Source of the DNA: Sabethes cyaneus
Lineage: Eukaryota > Arthropoda > Insecta > Diptera > Culicidae
Assembly: GCF_943734655.1 (NCBI RefSeq)
Contig: NC_071355.1
Location: 238,772,027-238,836,026, forward strand
Direction of reading: 5' to 3'
Length of the DNA: 64,000 nucleotides
Shown here: one piece after another, positions 53,576 through 64,000 of the stretch
How the letters are laid out: each line of letters opens with the position of its first letter
Numbering within the stretch: position 1 is the stretch's first letter
The notes under the pieces: model-generated
Databases searched by the model: none
Told to the model about the DNA's origin: nothing
The model's input: the letters and a program-made list of their open reading frames with translations, nothing else
Position numbers and translations under genes: made by a program

Positions 53576-56500
53576 CAGGGCTTCGCACTGCAGCTTCGGT
53601 AGATAGTGCTGACTGTTCTTTTTCAGCAGAACTATTTCGCCGCTTTCCAGTTCGAACTTACCGTAGTCGGTCAGGCAGCGAACCTCGATGAAGAGCGACT
53701 TCGGAGGTTTGATATCGTTCGTCAGATTTAGACCCTGACCGTCGCCGATCGTCATCATGTAGTTGGCTAGGATTTTCGAATAGTTGTTGAACCACTGCAG
53801 TTCCGGTTCGTTAAGGTTGGCCTTGATGTCGGCAGGCAGCGTGGCGCCCAGATGCCAGCGAACTTTCTTCAGCTTTTGAATCCGGCTGTACAGGTAGACC
53901 ATCATGCAGCGCTTCTGCCGCTGGATCAGCTTGTGCCGGTACATAACGAGCGGGAGGTATTTGCGGTCGCCGGTTTGGTTGTACGACATGCTGGAAATGA
54001 GATTAGGTGTTATGGAATTACATCCGTATTGTCGCTAGATTTAGATTCAGCAGGAACCAGTAATAAATTGATATAATATCTGTTATATTGGAAATAGAAT
54101 AAAGGTCTGGGTTTTGCAAGACTGCATATAATATTTCATTCCTTTTGTTAGAGATCCTAGTAATCCGAGTAATCCATGAATTTAGTTAGTCGTTGAAATC
54201 GTTGTTATTCTAGGTTATGGGCAATCAGTAGATCCCATACTAACAATTTTTCGAATTCTCGATACGGTACCATTAATAAAGTGATTACGTGGTTTAGAAA
54301 ATCTAGCTTCATTTGTGAAGGGAGTCATCACCGCGGATAATCCACAGGAGAAACTATTGGAACGGGCTCTTGCGACGATATGTTTGAGTATTGACCATAA
54401 TATGAACTATAGGCTGGTGCAACATGCGACAACCGCCAAGAAGGCATGGAATAGTCAAAAGGTGGTTTTCCAGGATAGCGATTACACCCAGGAATTCGGG
54501 CTGCTTCGGCAGTTGACCAGAATCAAGCTTGTAGAGAGTGAATCGGTCGAAGCCGACGTTCATCTTCTGACGACCATTCGGCAGAAGTTGACTGCAATCG
54601 GATGCGAAGTTAATGACCATTAGATGTCCAGTATCCTGTTAATAGGACTGTCGAAAGCGCACGGAGCCATGATCATGGGCCTTGAAACGTCCGGGATCAA
54701 GCTGACGGTGGATACTGTTGAAGCAAAGATTCTCCGGTATGTCAATTGGCCAGGTAAGGCAGCCGAGTGCAATTTTAAGAAGGTGTTCTATGGTCGGAAC
54801 AAGAAAAAGGCCGTGTTCACATTTCATTCAGGCCGCAATCCAAGTCCAATTATGTTTGACTGTGGGTTTTTATCCCATATGTATCGTGACCTTGAAGAAC
54901 TGGAGAACCCTCGAAACGTGATTGATGACCAATCCGGCTGGCGACATGATTGCGATTGAAGAGCAATAAGGTGATCTGTAAAAGTTGCGTCAGAAAAGTA
55001 AAAAATGTTCGTGTGTCACATACGTTGTGTGGTTATCGGATGATCTTGAGCTGTACAATTGGGGAATGGGACACCGAACGTACAGAGTATTGAGCAACTT
55101 CGTGGCACGGTGTTGGGAGTGCAATTCAGCAAGGCGGAGCTTTCGTCTTGTGTTCCGTGCTTACGTGGGAAGCATTACCGACAAGCATTCCGATATGAGG
55201 GTGTTGGAGCGGACAAAGTGCTGGATCCGATCCATCCCGATTCGCTTAGTATGATGGAACGTTCTTACGTTCATTGATGATTGCAGTGGGAAATACTTCG
55301 TTTATTTTTGCGCGAAAACAGAAGAGTTGAATTGCTTCAGATTTTCTAGCTTACGTTAAGAAGCAGACGATCATCATGTGAAGCGATTGAGGACTGACAA
55401 CGGCACAGAGCACTTCAACCACGAGATGAAGAAATCTCCTTGAAAGTGTGGCATTTACCGCAACGCCGGCGCACAGTGCGCGAGGGCCTGTGCAGATTAA
55501 GCAACAAGACCCTATTTTGTATGCGTTAGAAGACCACTGCACAGTGGTCCAAAAGGGCGAAAAGTGGAACTTTTTTCCTAGTGTCTTTTGCTTTCATTTT
55601 ATCATTTATGGTCCTCATTACTTCGTATGAATATCCCCCTTAATCTAAAACTGTCAAAAGTTCGTCATTGCTTACTATAATGAAAATAGAACAATGATAT
55701 AGACATAGTTTCTTCGGCAAAGTTGTAAATATTGTAAAGACAAGCAACTTCTGTTAGTTCTGTTAGCAACTTTTGTTAGTTGCATTTTACAAGAATACAA
55801 TGCTCTAGGCAATTATCGAAGCTCTCAAAATACACGTTTTTGCAGAAGACCGCAAATCCATTGGACCTTTACTTGCTGAGTTATCGCATATTCAAGCATT
55901 AAGTTTTCATAGTTTCACGAGCCCATGGGCTAAAATGGGGCAAGCGGATTTATGAAACCAGCGCTTCATCTTAAAGCTTAAGTCGAGTACTATAAACTTG
56001 TATAGGTTCCGCTTGTCCCCAACCACCCAAATGAGAGTACGGCAAGCATACGTTTTATGTGTTTCGCGTTCGCTAGAGGCTCGATACACGTCCATTTTTT
56101 TGTGTTAGTAAATAGACACATGGTTTCTTCAGGAAAGTTATGGAAAATATAAAGGTAAACAACTTTGCTAAAGAAATGACATTTCTATTGCTATCGAGTG
56201 CAGAGATATAGAGCATTTTCCTTGGAAATTCTTTAAAAATTAGTTTTTCATACTTAGCTTATGTTGGTTGCATTTTACAGGAATATATGGTTCTAGGCGA
56301 TTATTGAGAGACTCAAAATACACGTTTTTGCAGAAGATTGCAAATCTCTAGGATCTTTTCTTACAAAGTTATCGCTTTTGGCTCGCGAAGTTAAGGAAAA
56401 ATAAAGCTTAAATAACATCTTCTAATGATGCTGTGATCCGCTTGCAAGCATTACTTGAATCTAGCTCATTTCCGTTAGTATTTTCGGTTTTGAGTTTGAG

Positions 56501-58832
56501 TTTGAGGTTTTGAGAGAGCCGTAAAAATTGAAGCGAAGGACGAGTTATCAAAAGCGCCTTCAATATCAAGGAAAACACAAAGTGCCATCTCTTGATATTT
56601 GAATGATTTCTCAATCAACGTCACAACGCAGTGCAGTGCGGTTTCCGTAGATTTACCCAGTTGAAAATGGAGAATTCATTGGTTCAAAATAGCGCATTCC
56701 ATTTGATCGAAGTCTCCGTAAACAATCGACGTACAAGCAGAGCCGTGCCGTTTGGCATATTACGTAACGACATATTCCAAAGCAGCGAGGACTAATTTCG
56801 TCGATTTTTTCCGAAACATATTACACTCTACATATAAATAAAGGAGGAAAGGAGACAATCGAAATCATCCAACTATTTCTGAAGAGCCAATTGTGTTGTA
56901 TATACAGCCAAAGATTGGCCCCTGGAATTTTTAACATTTTTCTCTAGTCATCACTAAGCGCGAGGCTTCGTCCCATCGCACGGGTTTGCCGGTCTAAACG
57001 CTAGCTCTGGCCTCTGGCTGAGCCTATGAACCTTTCGATTGTTGCGCTAGCACAATATCTTCTATTCGATGTTGGCCTGGTTAAAAATTTTTGGACTGAA
57101 GCAGTTGGAACGGTGACATATCTGATCAACCGAACGCCGACTAAAGGGACTAAAGGTTGCATGCGTTCGGGACAAAAGTTATGGTCCATGTTCGGAAAGT
57201 GCGAAGGAAGAAGTAGGATTCAAAGTCCGAGGTTGGAGTATTCATTGGATATGCAGTATGGACCAAAGGATACCGTGTCTACAGCTCATAAAAGAAGAGT
57301 TTTCTTAAGCAGACGCTTACGAGCTGCATTTCAATCTGGCGGAACATCGGGAGGACAACTAGTGCGAACCAGAAACAGCAGCACCATTATTTGCGTTCCT
57401 TTCCCAACTAGAATATCAGCTTGAAGCGGTAAAGCACAGTGGACGGGAACGCCGGTTTCTACGCAAGTATCTCAATTTTGAATTGAGTTTCGGTACTATT
57501 TTCTAAAAGACTTTCGTGTCTCGGGTGTAAACGAGAAGCGAGCCTACTATGTACCGCGAGGCGATGCGGCACGATGACAGCGACTTTTGGCGAAAGGCCC
57601 TGCTGACGGAAATCAAATCTTTGGATGACAACGGAATGTGGGAGTTCACGGATCTGCCACAGGGAGATTGGCGCTCAAATCGAAGCGATTATACAATATC
57701 AAATCAAAGGCAGACCGACCGCTAGAGAAAAATTCAGCCTAAGTTGTTAATAAGGCAACGCATAGTGGAAATTTTTATCTCAAACTCTCCAACTGCCGCT
57801 GGACTACGTTCAATATTTTGATATGAAAAGAAAGATATCTTTATGGGGATAACAATGGCATGGTCATTGTTTAAGGCACGTGTTTTGTCCTAGCTGTTTT
57901 GGCCAAATGAAGGGAATTTTACCCTGCTTTTCTAGGAGTATACCAGCTGTATTGATTAATAATTCTGGAACCCGCTGGGATAAAACCAATCTGAAAAAAA
58001 AGGTAGCATGGTCTTTATTTAATCAAAGCTACAAGAAACAAGCAGGTGCTGTAAACAAACATCAACCTGTTAGAATGCATATGAAAATAACTTTCTTTTG
58101 ATGAAAAAAGATTTGTATTATCCCAGTGAAATTCAGAGATATTCACTTTTATTGATCATCATTGATAAAACTAGAGTACAGTGCCGTTTAATTGACCAAA
58201 AAAGCAAGCAACAGCCATGTGTCGTAAACAAATATCATGGTCAAGGTTAGTCAAGAGAGGTTTTCTGATGTTCAAATTTGTTTTTCACCCCCGCTGGGTT
58301 ACCCTTGACGATCACCGAAATTTTCAAAGCGGAAACTGTTGAATGTATAAACAACGTCGATGGTTGCTAACCAATTGTACCGCGCACTTCTGTTCTACAA
58401 ACTGTGAAAACTAGATCACCTATTTTGACTCACCTTGATCATGGTGTCGGATTCATGGTTGAGAGTGTTAGTGATCCTAGTAATCCATGAATTCAGTTAG
58501 TCAACAATTTTGTTCTACCGTTGCTATTGGACGTTTTTCTATTACATTTCGTCCGTCACCACTAAGAATACGACCAGTATCAACGCAAGCAGAACACCAA
58601 CTTTTTAGTCATGAAGCAACGTAAAAAAACTTACGCAAAACTGTAATTCTCCTGATAAATTTGGTTAATATCTTCCAAAACGGATCGTACGCCGTCATCC
58701 TACAAGTAAATAAAGCAGTAAATAATAAATTGTAAAGGCTAGATAAACTATAAATTTTACATTGAAGGCAGGAATAGTTTCGGTCGTTCTTGTCAACTCT
58801 CGAACCAGCTCGAATGCCTTGTCGGCCGACAT
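53543..58832 (-). CDS. GINS1: DNA replication complex GINS subunit Psf1
   Basis: Minus-strand exons are 58832-58761, 58699-58635 and 53990-53543 with GT/AG ends and consistent phases; 194 aa, close to the ~196 aa of animal orthologues. Psf1 joins Sld5, Psf2 and Psf3 in GINS, which activates the MCM helicase as part of CMG in the nucleus. Family matches are MSADKAFELVRELTR and PAFNDDGVRSVLEDINQIY (helical A domain start), YRHKLIQRQKRCMMVYLYSR, WFNNYSKILANYM, PPKSLFIEVRCLTDYGKFEL and LLKKNSQHYLPKL (C-terminal B domain), ending LIRQGILQHIV. The second intron is 4.64 kb and holds a degraded copia element and a LINE fragment; the first is 61 bp. The gene is divergent from mRpL4. Confidence 0.93.
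54315..55440 (+). pseudogene. copia gag and integrase fragments
   Basis: 54315-54623 resembles the copia gag/UBN2 region (ERALATICLSIDHN, TTAKKAWNSQKVVFQ, TRIKLVESESVEADVHLL). 55050-55280 in two frames shows the pre-integrase block (GMGHRTYR, then SCVPCLRGKHYR and DPIHPDSL). 55270-55430 shows FIDDCSGKYFVYF and VKRLRTDNGTEHFNHEM from the integrase core. Stops and frameshifts are many. Confidence 0.7.
55690..56395. repeat. Imperfect direct duplication within the copia interruption
   Basis: Segments about 55690-55890 and 56105-56390 share GTTGCATTTTACA-GAATA, TCTAGGC-ATTAT and CTCAAAATACACGTTTTTGC. They lie in sequence that separates the two halves of the copia coding region. Confidence 0.6.
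56515..56660 (-). pseudogene. RT fragment of the 41-43 kb LINE family
   Basis: The minus strand encodes TLIEKSFKYQEMALCVFLDI followed by EGAFDNSSFAS. This matches the TLIEKSLKYQETALCAFLDI EGVFDN block of the element at 41330-43201. Confidence 0.75.
57010..57700 (+). pseudogene. copia integrase C-terminal and RT start
   Basis: FDVGLVKNFWTEAVGTVTYL continuing INRTPTKG (57065-57155), a GYAVWTKGYRVYSS block (about 57260-57300), and RHDDSDFWRKALLTEIKSLD with MWEFTDLPQGDW (about 57560-57675) are in the normal copia order. The RT is truncated before its catalytic box. Confidence 0.7.
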
Positions 58833-59494
58833 TTCACAGCAGGCTTATTTGCTTCGTAGCACAATTACGCAAATTTCATCAAACCAAAAAGAGTTTTGTT
58901 TTCACTTTTCACGCCAACCATAGGAAATTGCAGCTTTTTGAAATTACTGAACTAAAATATATTCATTGTTTACTTATATCTTCGCGCGCTTTGACGTATT
59001 TTGCTCCTTTTGTTTAACTTTCAGAGATGCCAGATATTTCGAAACTTACCTGTTACTTCTTGAATCTGCAAAATCTCCCGATAACCCCGAAATCAAGAGA
59101 AATTAATTTTTTTAAGTTGTAAAATAGGCCTAAAGGTTTTAGAATTTCGCAAAATTTTATACTTGACCATTGACGATTTAATCTCGACCCAGTGCGTGAA
59201 AATCACTCCAAAACCAGCTGTCTCTAAAGCTCATTGCCATGGGAATTGCCTAATCTGATGGATATCCTTCTGACATAATGGCAGCCATGCTTTCCACAAC
59301 CCCGCAATATTTGCAGCAAAAGAAGGTATCTGCTCGAGTGCTCGACTTGCTCGCAGATGAAAAATGACTTTGACATTGACAGTTGTTTTGCTTTATCGAA
59401 AAAAAGTGTGTTTACAATTTTCTAGTGCGGTTCGATTCGATTGCATGATTGCATCGTCTAATATTTCAATTTAGTTTTTAGTTTTATTCACAAA
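58833..59494. promoter_or_regulatory. Shared Psf1/mRpL4 intergenic region
   Basis: 662 bp separates two divergent start codons. It should contain both promoters. No TATA box at a convincing distance was seen for either gene, as expected for housekeeping genes. Confidence 0.5.
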
Positions 59495-60313
59495 ATGCTG
59501 CAATTACTGCGACAAAACTTCGCAAAAACTGTGATTCCACAGCTGCAAAAGGCAGGCCACTTTTCGACGCTACCTCTACCGGTGCAACCACTTGCGGTAA
59601 GTCCGTCGCGTGCTCCTCGCTCGGTTTGGGTCGAAAATCTCGACACGGTTGAGGAACAGAAGCTCGCCATCCGGGAGCTGAGCTGCGAAGTGTTCGGAGC
59701 TACCCCACGGATCGACATCGTACATCAGAACATCCACTGGCAGCGGATGATTCGATTCGTTAGTTTTGCGCATTCGAAAACGCGCAACGAAGTGCGAGGA
59801 GGTGGCCGTAAGCCTTGGGCTCAGAAGGGCCTAGGCCGGGCGCGCCATGGATCGATTCGGTCTCCGCTGTGGCGAGGCGGTGGTATTGCACACGGACCAC
59901 GCTCACCGACGACGCATTTTTTCATGCTTCCATTTTTCACACGCGTGCTCGGTCTAGTTACGACATTGTCCATCAAACTCGCCCAGGATGATTTGCACAT
60001 CGTGAAGGATTTGGAGATTCCCACCGATGATCCGCAGTTTATGCGAGATTTGATTCAGGAACGCGTGTGGGGCCCGTCGGTGCTGTTCATTGATAGCAGT
60101 GACATCATGCCACGGAACATTACCGCCATAGCGGACGATATTCCCCAAGTCAACCTGATGCCGGTTTACGGATTGAACGTCTACTCAATGCTGAAGCATA
60201 ACACGTTAGTTCTGACCGAAAGTGCTGCTAAGGATATCGAGACCAAACTCAGCGAACAGCTGCATCGAAACGACTCGCGGTCGTTGATGAGTAAATTCTT
60301 AGTAGATCGTTAA
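59495..60313 (+). CDS. mRpL4: Mitochondrial large ribosomal subunit protein uL4m
   Basis: A single-exon frame of 272 aa starting at ATG 59495. uL4m is a core protein of the mitochondrial large subunit whose loop lines the exit tunnel. The N terminus MLQLLRQNFAKTVIPQL is basic and lacks acidic residues, as in a mitochondrial presequence. The L4 signature GGGRKPWAQKGLGRAR is followed by HGSIRSPLWRGGG and AHGPRSPT (residues about 103-143). The C-terminal half has LNVYSMLKHNTLVLT, typical of L4. The length is slightly below that of other animal uL4m. It ends 147 bp before the stop of the convergent gene HYLS1. Confidence 0.93.
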   Translation: MLQLLRQNFAKTVIPQLQKAGHFSTLPLPVQPLAVSPSRAPRSVWVENLDTVEEQKLAIRELSCEVFGATPRIDIVHQNIHWQRMIRFVSFAHSKTRNEVRGGGRKPWAQKGLGRARHGSIRSPLWRGGGIAHGPRSPTTHFFMLPFFTRVLGLVTTLSIKLAQDDLHIVKDLEIPTDDPQFMRDLIQERVWGPSVLFIDSSDIMPRNITAIADDIPQVNLMPVYGLNVYSMLKHNTLVLTESAAKDIETKLSEQLHRNDSRSLMSKFLVDR

Positions 60314-60314
60314 A

Positions 60315-60320
60315 AATAAA
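60315..60320 (+). terminator. Poly(A) signal of mRpL4
   Basis: AATAAA begins 2 bp after the stop codon, so the 3' UTR would be very short. Confidence 0.5.
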
Positions 60321-60460
60321 GAAGACACCGAAGGTAGTGGAAAATATGTTTAAAATGGAATGTATTTTCAGTCTAAAACTTAAAAGAAAATATCAGCCTT
60401 GTGGAATTATAACTAACCCTGGATGGAAATTCACCATAATTATTCTGCTGCGAGCAGTCG

Positions 60461-61199
60461 TTACTTTTCAGCTAGCATTTTAGTTCGCACTTGCCACCTC
60501 AGATCCGAGTGACTATTTTCCCCCGGAAGCTGGTTTCGGAAGCGAGCCCATTCTTTCTGATAGGCATGGTAGAGTGATACTGGATCATTTTTACGGTTTC
60601 TAGTAGCACTGGTACTTCTCGGACGAATCCCTAAAGTTAAAATAAGCGGTAATTAGTCATTTTCGGTGAATTATTGTCAAGTTATTAATACTTACACATT
60701 TTATTCGCGGCTGAACTTTTGTCGTCCTGCTGCTTGCGAACTTTTCGACACTTCTGTTGTTGATTTTCCTTATCCTCCCGGGGTGGCGGCGGGTCGGCGG
60801 TGATCGGTGCTGAGTCTGTTCTTTGCGATGATGATGCTGTCGTTGATTGCTTTTTCGAATTGATTTCATGCTGCTGATGCTGCTTTTGTTTAGATCTTTT
60901 TCCGGCAATTTTTGCATCGTAGCTTATAGTCGTAGATGTGTGCAGCCGTTGAAAAGGATTCATCGGCTGTGCGGTGTGTTGCCAGGTATGGCCGTCCGAA
61001 GGATCGTTCCCACTTATTTGGTTGTCGTATTTGATTAACTTTCGCAGATCTAAAAACGGTCAGTAAATGAGCTAGGAATTAGAGGTGCTTTTCTGTACTA
61101 ACCTTTTTGGAATTCTTTCAACTGCTCGGGTGTAATGTTTCGGTAGCCGAGCTGGTTCAGGTGACTGAGGATTTCCCGGGCATCTAATGGAATTGCCAT
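60461..61199 (-). CDS. HYLS1: HYLS1-like centriolar protein
   Basis: Minus-strand exons are 61199-61103, 61049-60696 and 60630-60461 with GT/AG ends and matching phases; 206 aa. HYLS1 is a conserved centriole component needed for cilia. The N-terminal box is EILSHLNQLGYRNITPEQL, continuing KEFQKDLRKLI across the first junction. The middle is low-complexity and Gln/Lys/Ser-rich with a PPPP run. The C-terminal HYLS1 box is IRPRSTSATRNRKNDPVSLY, then HAYQKEWARFRNQLPGE. The protein is shorter than the human one (about 300 aa), mainly in the linker. It is tail-to-tail with mRpL4. Confidence 0.88.
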
Positions 61200-61204
61200 T
61201 GCTA

Positions 61205-61740
61205 TTGAAAATTGTCTAAACAAACACTAAACTGAACGGTTTATATTAAACTTACTAAAGTAATGCGGTTTGTTTCGGCTGTTTACCTAATTTTCAACGG
61301 TTTGTTCGGTTTGTTTAATGTTTATTGTACGGAGCGGGTTGCCAAATGTGGTTCTATGAATACGTATTTAATATTATTGACCTGTTTACAAGATTTACAC
61401 GCGGACTTCTTTGGCTGTTGTAAGTGCAAAATATCTGTATAAAAATAGCATAGATCTTTTTATGTCATTTTATTCTTGCTATATACTGAAATGTGGTGAA
61501 GAAAAAATAGAATCTGTGTATTCATATAATTTTCGAAACTCTGTGATGACGGGAAATTGTTAAACACATAATCATTTGTATATGCGGCAACCATGCCTGC
61601 TGGAAGACAATCAAATTCAATCCAGGAGAAGGTATGCAAGAAGGTATGCATAAGATATGTTACTAAATTGAAATACAGATAGCGCTTCACGATTAATTTC
61701 TACTGCGTACAGGAATTTCACATAGTAGGACATACCATAT
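61205..61740. other. HYLS1 upstream region
   Basis: It holds the HYLS1 promoter side and gene-free DNA up to the first MITE. No TATA box was recognised. Confidence 0.4.
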
Positions 61741-61741
61741 T

Positions 61742-62049
61742 AAGCGGGGTACGCTGCTGAAAAGAAAACAGCTCAAGAAAAAATCATGCTATTTACCGAA
61801 GAAATTTTGACAACTCCAATGCAAGCAACCACCTGTCATTTTTTCTTGTGGTAATAATTGCGCCGGATATTATTCCGTACGGAAAAGTGACGTTTTAATT
61901 CACCTGCATGTAAAACTGCGCCATCTGAACGTGAAATAATATTTCTTATGAAGTGCGTACTGCTTAAGAAATCGTAAACGAAATCGATTTCTTGAGCATT
62001 TCTTGTCCTATCTTTTTACCCATTACTTTTCAGCAGCGTACCCCGCTTT
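61742..62049 (+). mobile_element. 306-bp TIR MITE, copy 1
   Basis: The ends are AGCGGGGTACGCTGCTGAAA and TTTTCAGCAGCGTACCCCGC, flanked by TA (TTAA on the left). It has no transposase. The end sequence CGGGGTA resembles the TA-flanked element at 50785-52049. Confidence 0.85.
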
Positions 62050-62551
62050 AAGCGGGGTACGCTGCTGCAAATAAAACAGCACAAGAAATTTTCTTGCTAT
62101 TTACCGAACAAATTTTGACAACTCCAATGCAAGCAACCAACTGTCATTTTTTCTTGTGGTAATAATTGCGCCGGATATTATTCCGTACCAGAGATGCCAG
62201 AAGTGAAGACATGTCTTCATTTTGAAGACATTTTTGTTATAAAAAAGTGAAATGTCTTCGCTTGAAGACATCTTCACCATGCAATTTAAATGGGCGGAAA
62301 GCCGAAGGAAGACAAATGAAGACATTTTTCTTTGATTCGTGAAGACTTTTCAAAAAACCACCTGGCATCCGTGTTCCGTACGGAAAAGTGACGTTTTAAT
62401 TCACTTACGTGTAAAACTGCGCCATCTGAACGTGAAGTAATATTTCTTATGAGGTGCGCACTGATTAAAAAATCATAAAAGAAATCGATTCCTTGATCAT
62501 TTCTTGTCCTATCTTTTTACCCATTACTTTTCAGCAGCGTACCCCGCTTTA
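62050..62551 (+). mobile_element. 306-bp TIR MITE, copy 2 (interrupted)
   Basis: It lies head-to-tail with copy 1 in the same orientation, sharing a single TA at the junction (GCTTTAAGC). After removing the 193-bp hAT insertion plus duplication it is about the same 306 bp as copy 1. The right end is CAGCAGCGTACCCCGC followed by TTTA. Confidence 0.85.
62189..62373 (+). mobile_element. hAT-type MITE (185 bp) nested in copy 2
   Basis: It is flanked by a perfect 8-bp duplication TTCCGTAC (62181-62188 and 62374-62381). The ends CAGAGATGCCAG and CTGGCATCCGTG are inverted repeats matching at 10 of 12. The interior has repeated GAAGACAT words. An 8-bp duplication and CA(G)...(C)TG ends fit hAT elements. 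Copy 1 shows the empty site. Confidence 0.88.
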
Positions 62552-62559
62552 GAGGGTAA

Positions 62560-64000
62560 AAATAAGAAGACGCACCACTAAATTTTCGCCAAAAAAATTT
62601 CTATTTTTCTTAAGCCACTGACGAACTGATATGACACATAGAAGAAAATCCTTCAAAAACCATCGTCCTACTCATTTTGCTTGCACACTAGCGCCCTCTG
62701 AATACTGAAGTTTTTTTTTACATTTGCAGGGCTTTATACTGCAAGTTTTTTACATTTGTATGGTTTTATACTGGAAACTCGAAGCAACACTCAAGCGCCG
62801 CGGTGTGGCCATGTTGCGAAACATGCTTTTTTGAAAAATAAGTGGTTTTTGAATGGACGATGGAATTAACGCGAGTGTTTCGTCTGTTTGTCTATGCTTA
62901 AGCTCTGGCCAAAATTATTTCTGGTTACCCAAGTAACAATTTCAGGCTGATCAAACGCTTTTATAGTTGATTTTATTCAACCTGTGACTGATCTATGGTT
63001 TAGGTTTAGAAACGAAAACCTTTTTTCAGCTCTTAAACATCTAAATCTGGTGATTTTATTAAGCTTCAGGCTAATTAATAGCTGCGATGGAGCTTAATAG
63101 AAACTTTTTTGCACTTTTAGGGTGACACCGAAAGTGGCTAACGTTATTGTATTAGCGCGACAAACACTGTGCTGTACATCTCATGTGTTCGTTAAAAACT
63201 TAAACGTTTATTCGAATATTGCATTAGTATTGGTAACATTTGTCAAATAGCGGAGCTTGCAAACATAAACACAGCTGATCTGCAGCCAACCGCATCGGCT
63301 ACAAACATCCCGAAATATGGTTTGTTTTCTTTATCAAGGCATTCCGATTCAATCAAGATTAACAGCAACTGAATAATGCGTAGGATCACTAGGATGTTTA
63401 ATTAATCCATTTGTATCGGAGGCCAGTTTTTGATTCCTGCGCTTGCGTTTGTTTACATCACTCTAAGCTTATCGATGCGGCGAAAGTTGAAAGCTCTTTA
63501 AAAGCTCTTTGATGTGACGAAAGTTTGATACTGTGTTGTTGCTTTTTCGGAAACCGCTAGTACAATGAAATATGTGCGCAACAAAATATCTATTAACCAA
63601 TGTTGCAAATTTTCATCACGATGAAGACTCATCACCTGCTCATCAGCGATTTAAATCTTATCAACTGACAACTCTATCGTATCCTGATTGCTCGCGGTGA
63701 ATCGCCGACGCAAAAACTGGTGAGCAAAATATGAATTGATTACGCTCGAAAATACTCGCTCGGTATCTCTGTCTCACACTCATCGCTAATCATCGTTAAT
63801 CGCTGTCATCCAACCAAGAATGTATTTTGCGATGAAACGTAAACAAACATATTTTTTGGCAAATTACAAAAGAAATATTGCTCGTTCAAATATAAAACGT
63901 TATCAAATATAAACGTTATAAACCTATCACATATAATAATTATGAACTTGTCAAACGTTATATTTGCAACATATACATATACATATACTTGCAACGCCAT
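62560..64000. other. Gene-free right end of the window
   Basis: No supported gene. A CCCAAGTAACAATTTCAGGC word at about 62929 resembles known mosquito repeat ends, but no matching partner was found. A CATATACATATA run lies near 63970-63990. Confidence 0.4.

Larger units (their letters stand above)
54146..58540 (+). mobile_element. Degraded Ty1/copia element inside the Psf1 intron
   Basis: It begins at TGTTAGAGATCCTAGTAATC (54146) and is followed by GGTTATGGGC (54213-54222), a copia-type primer-binding site. A related LTR start, TGTTAGTGATCCTAGTAATC, lies at 58466. Between them, on the plus strand and therefore antisense to Psf1, are gag, integrase and RT fragments. The LTR lengths and outer 3' limit are uncertain (the 3' LTR may extend to about 58610). 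Confidence 0.65.

Noticed and set aside
59488..59773. Minus-strand ORFs over the mRpL4 start
   Set aside because: Shadows of the strongly conserved uL4m frame.

Overview
The window looks like nuclear DNA of a mosquito, probably culicine. It is AT-rich and has spliced genes with short introns and GT/AG sites. It is crowded with insect transposons (Ty3/gypsy, Ty1/copia, jockey-like and other non-LTR elements, pogo, piggyBac and hAT relatives, many MITEs) and has one tRNA-derived SINE. It also holds single-copy genes recognisable by homology. The species cannot be named from the sequence alone.

Region 1 (1-8.6 kb) is a cluster of five paralogous genes for small secreted Trp/Gly/Tyr-rich repeat proteins in alternating orientation (+,-,+,-,+). 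Genes 1 and 2 are the arms of a large inverted duplication. The divergent pair 2/3 and the divergent pair 4/5 are copies of one unit. Genes 1-4 use a 6-bp first coding exon (ATG AAG). Gene 5 has lost that start codon and gained a new ATG exactly at the first base of exon 2. Each promoter has a TATA box, and a conserved ~73-bp block recurs upstream.

Region 2 (8.6-27.3 kb) has no gene recognised with confidence. It holds a deleted pogo element with its DNA-binding exon, a SINE, pyrimidine-rich low-complexity DNA carrying a fold-back element and a 30-bp hairpin, a 154-bp direct repeat, a piggyBac-type MITE and a complete but broken Ty3/gypsy element with 134-bp LTRs. One pair of possible exons (17.4-17.7 kb) is unassigned.

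Region 3 (27.3-36 kb, minus strand) is cactus, the IkB-family inhibitor of the Toll pathway. It has five coding exons, six ankyrin repeats and 371 aa. Its 4.1-kb second intron contains seven good matches to Rel/kB sites, which suggests an autoregulatory enhancer.

Region 4 (36-53 kb) is a nested transposon graveyard: MITEs, a non-LTR element interrupted by a short copy of its own 3' end, and a pogo-type transposase pseudogene split by a 2-kb non-LTR insertion with a perfect 11-bp target duplication. A ~0.95-kb segmental duplication has its other copy against the 3' end of Psf1.

Region 5 (53.5-61.2 kb) is a compact housekeeping cluster. GINS1/Psf1 (minus) has a copia element inside its 4.6-kb intron. 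It is divergent from mRpL4 (plus), which is convergent with HYLS1 (minus). Region 6 (61.2-64 kb) holds two tandem 306-bp MITEs, the second carrying a 185-bp hAT-type insertion. No CRISPR, rRNA or intact tRNA gene was seen.
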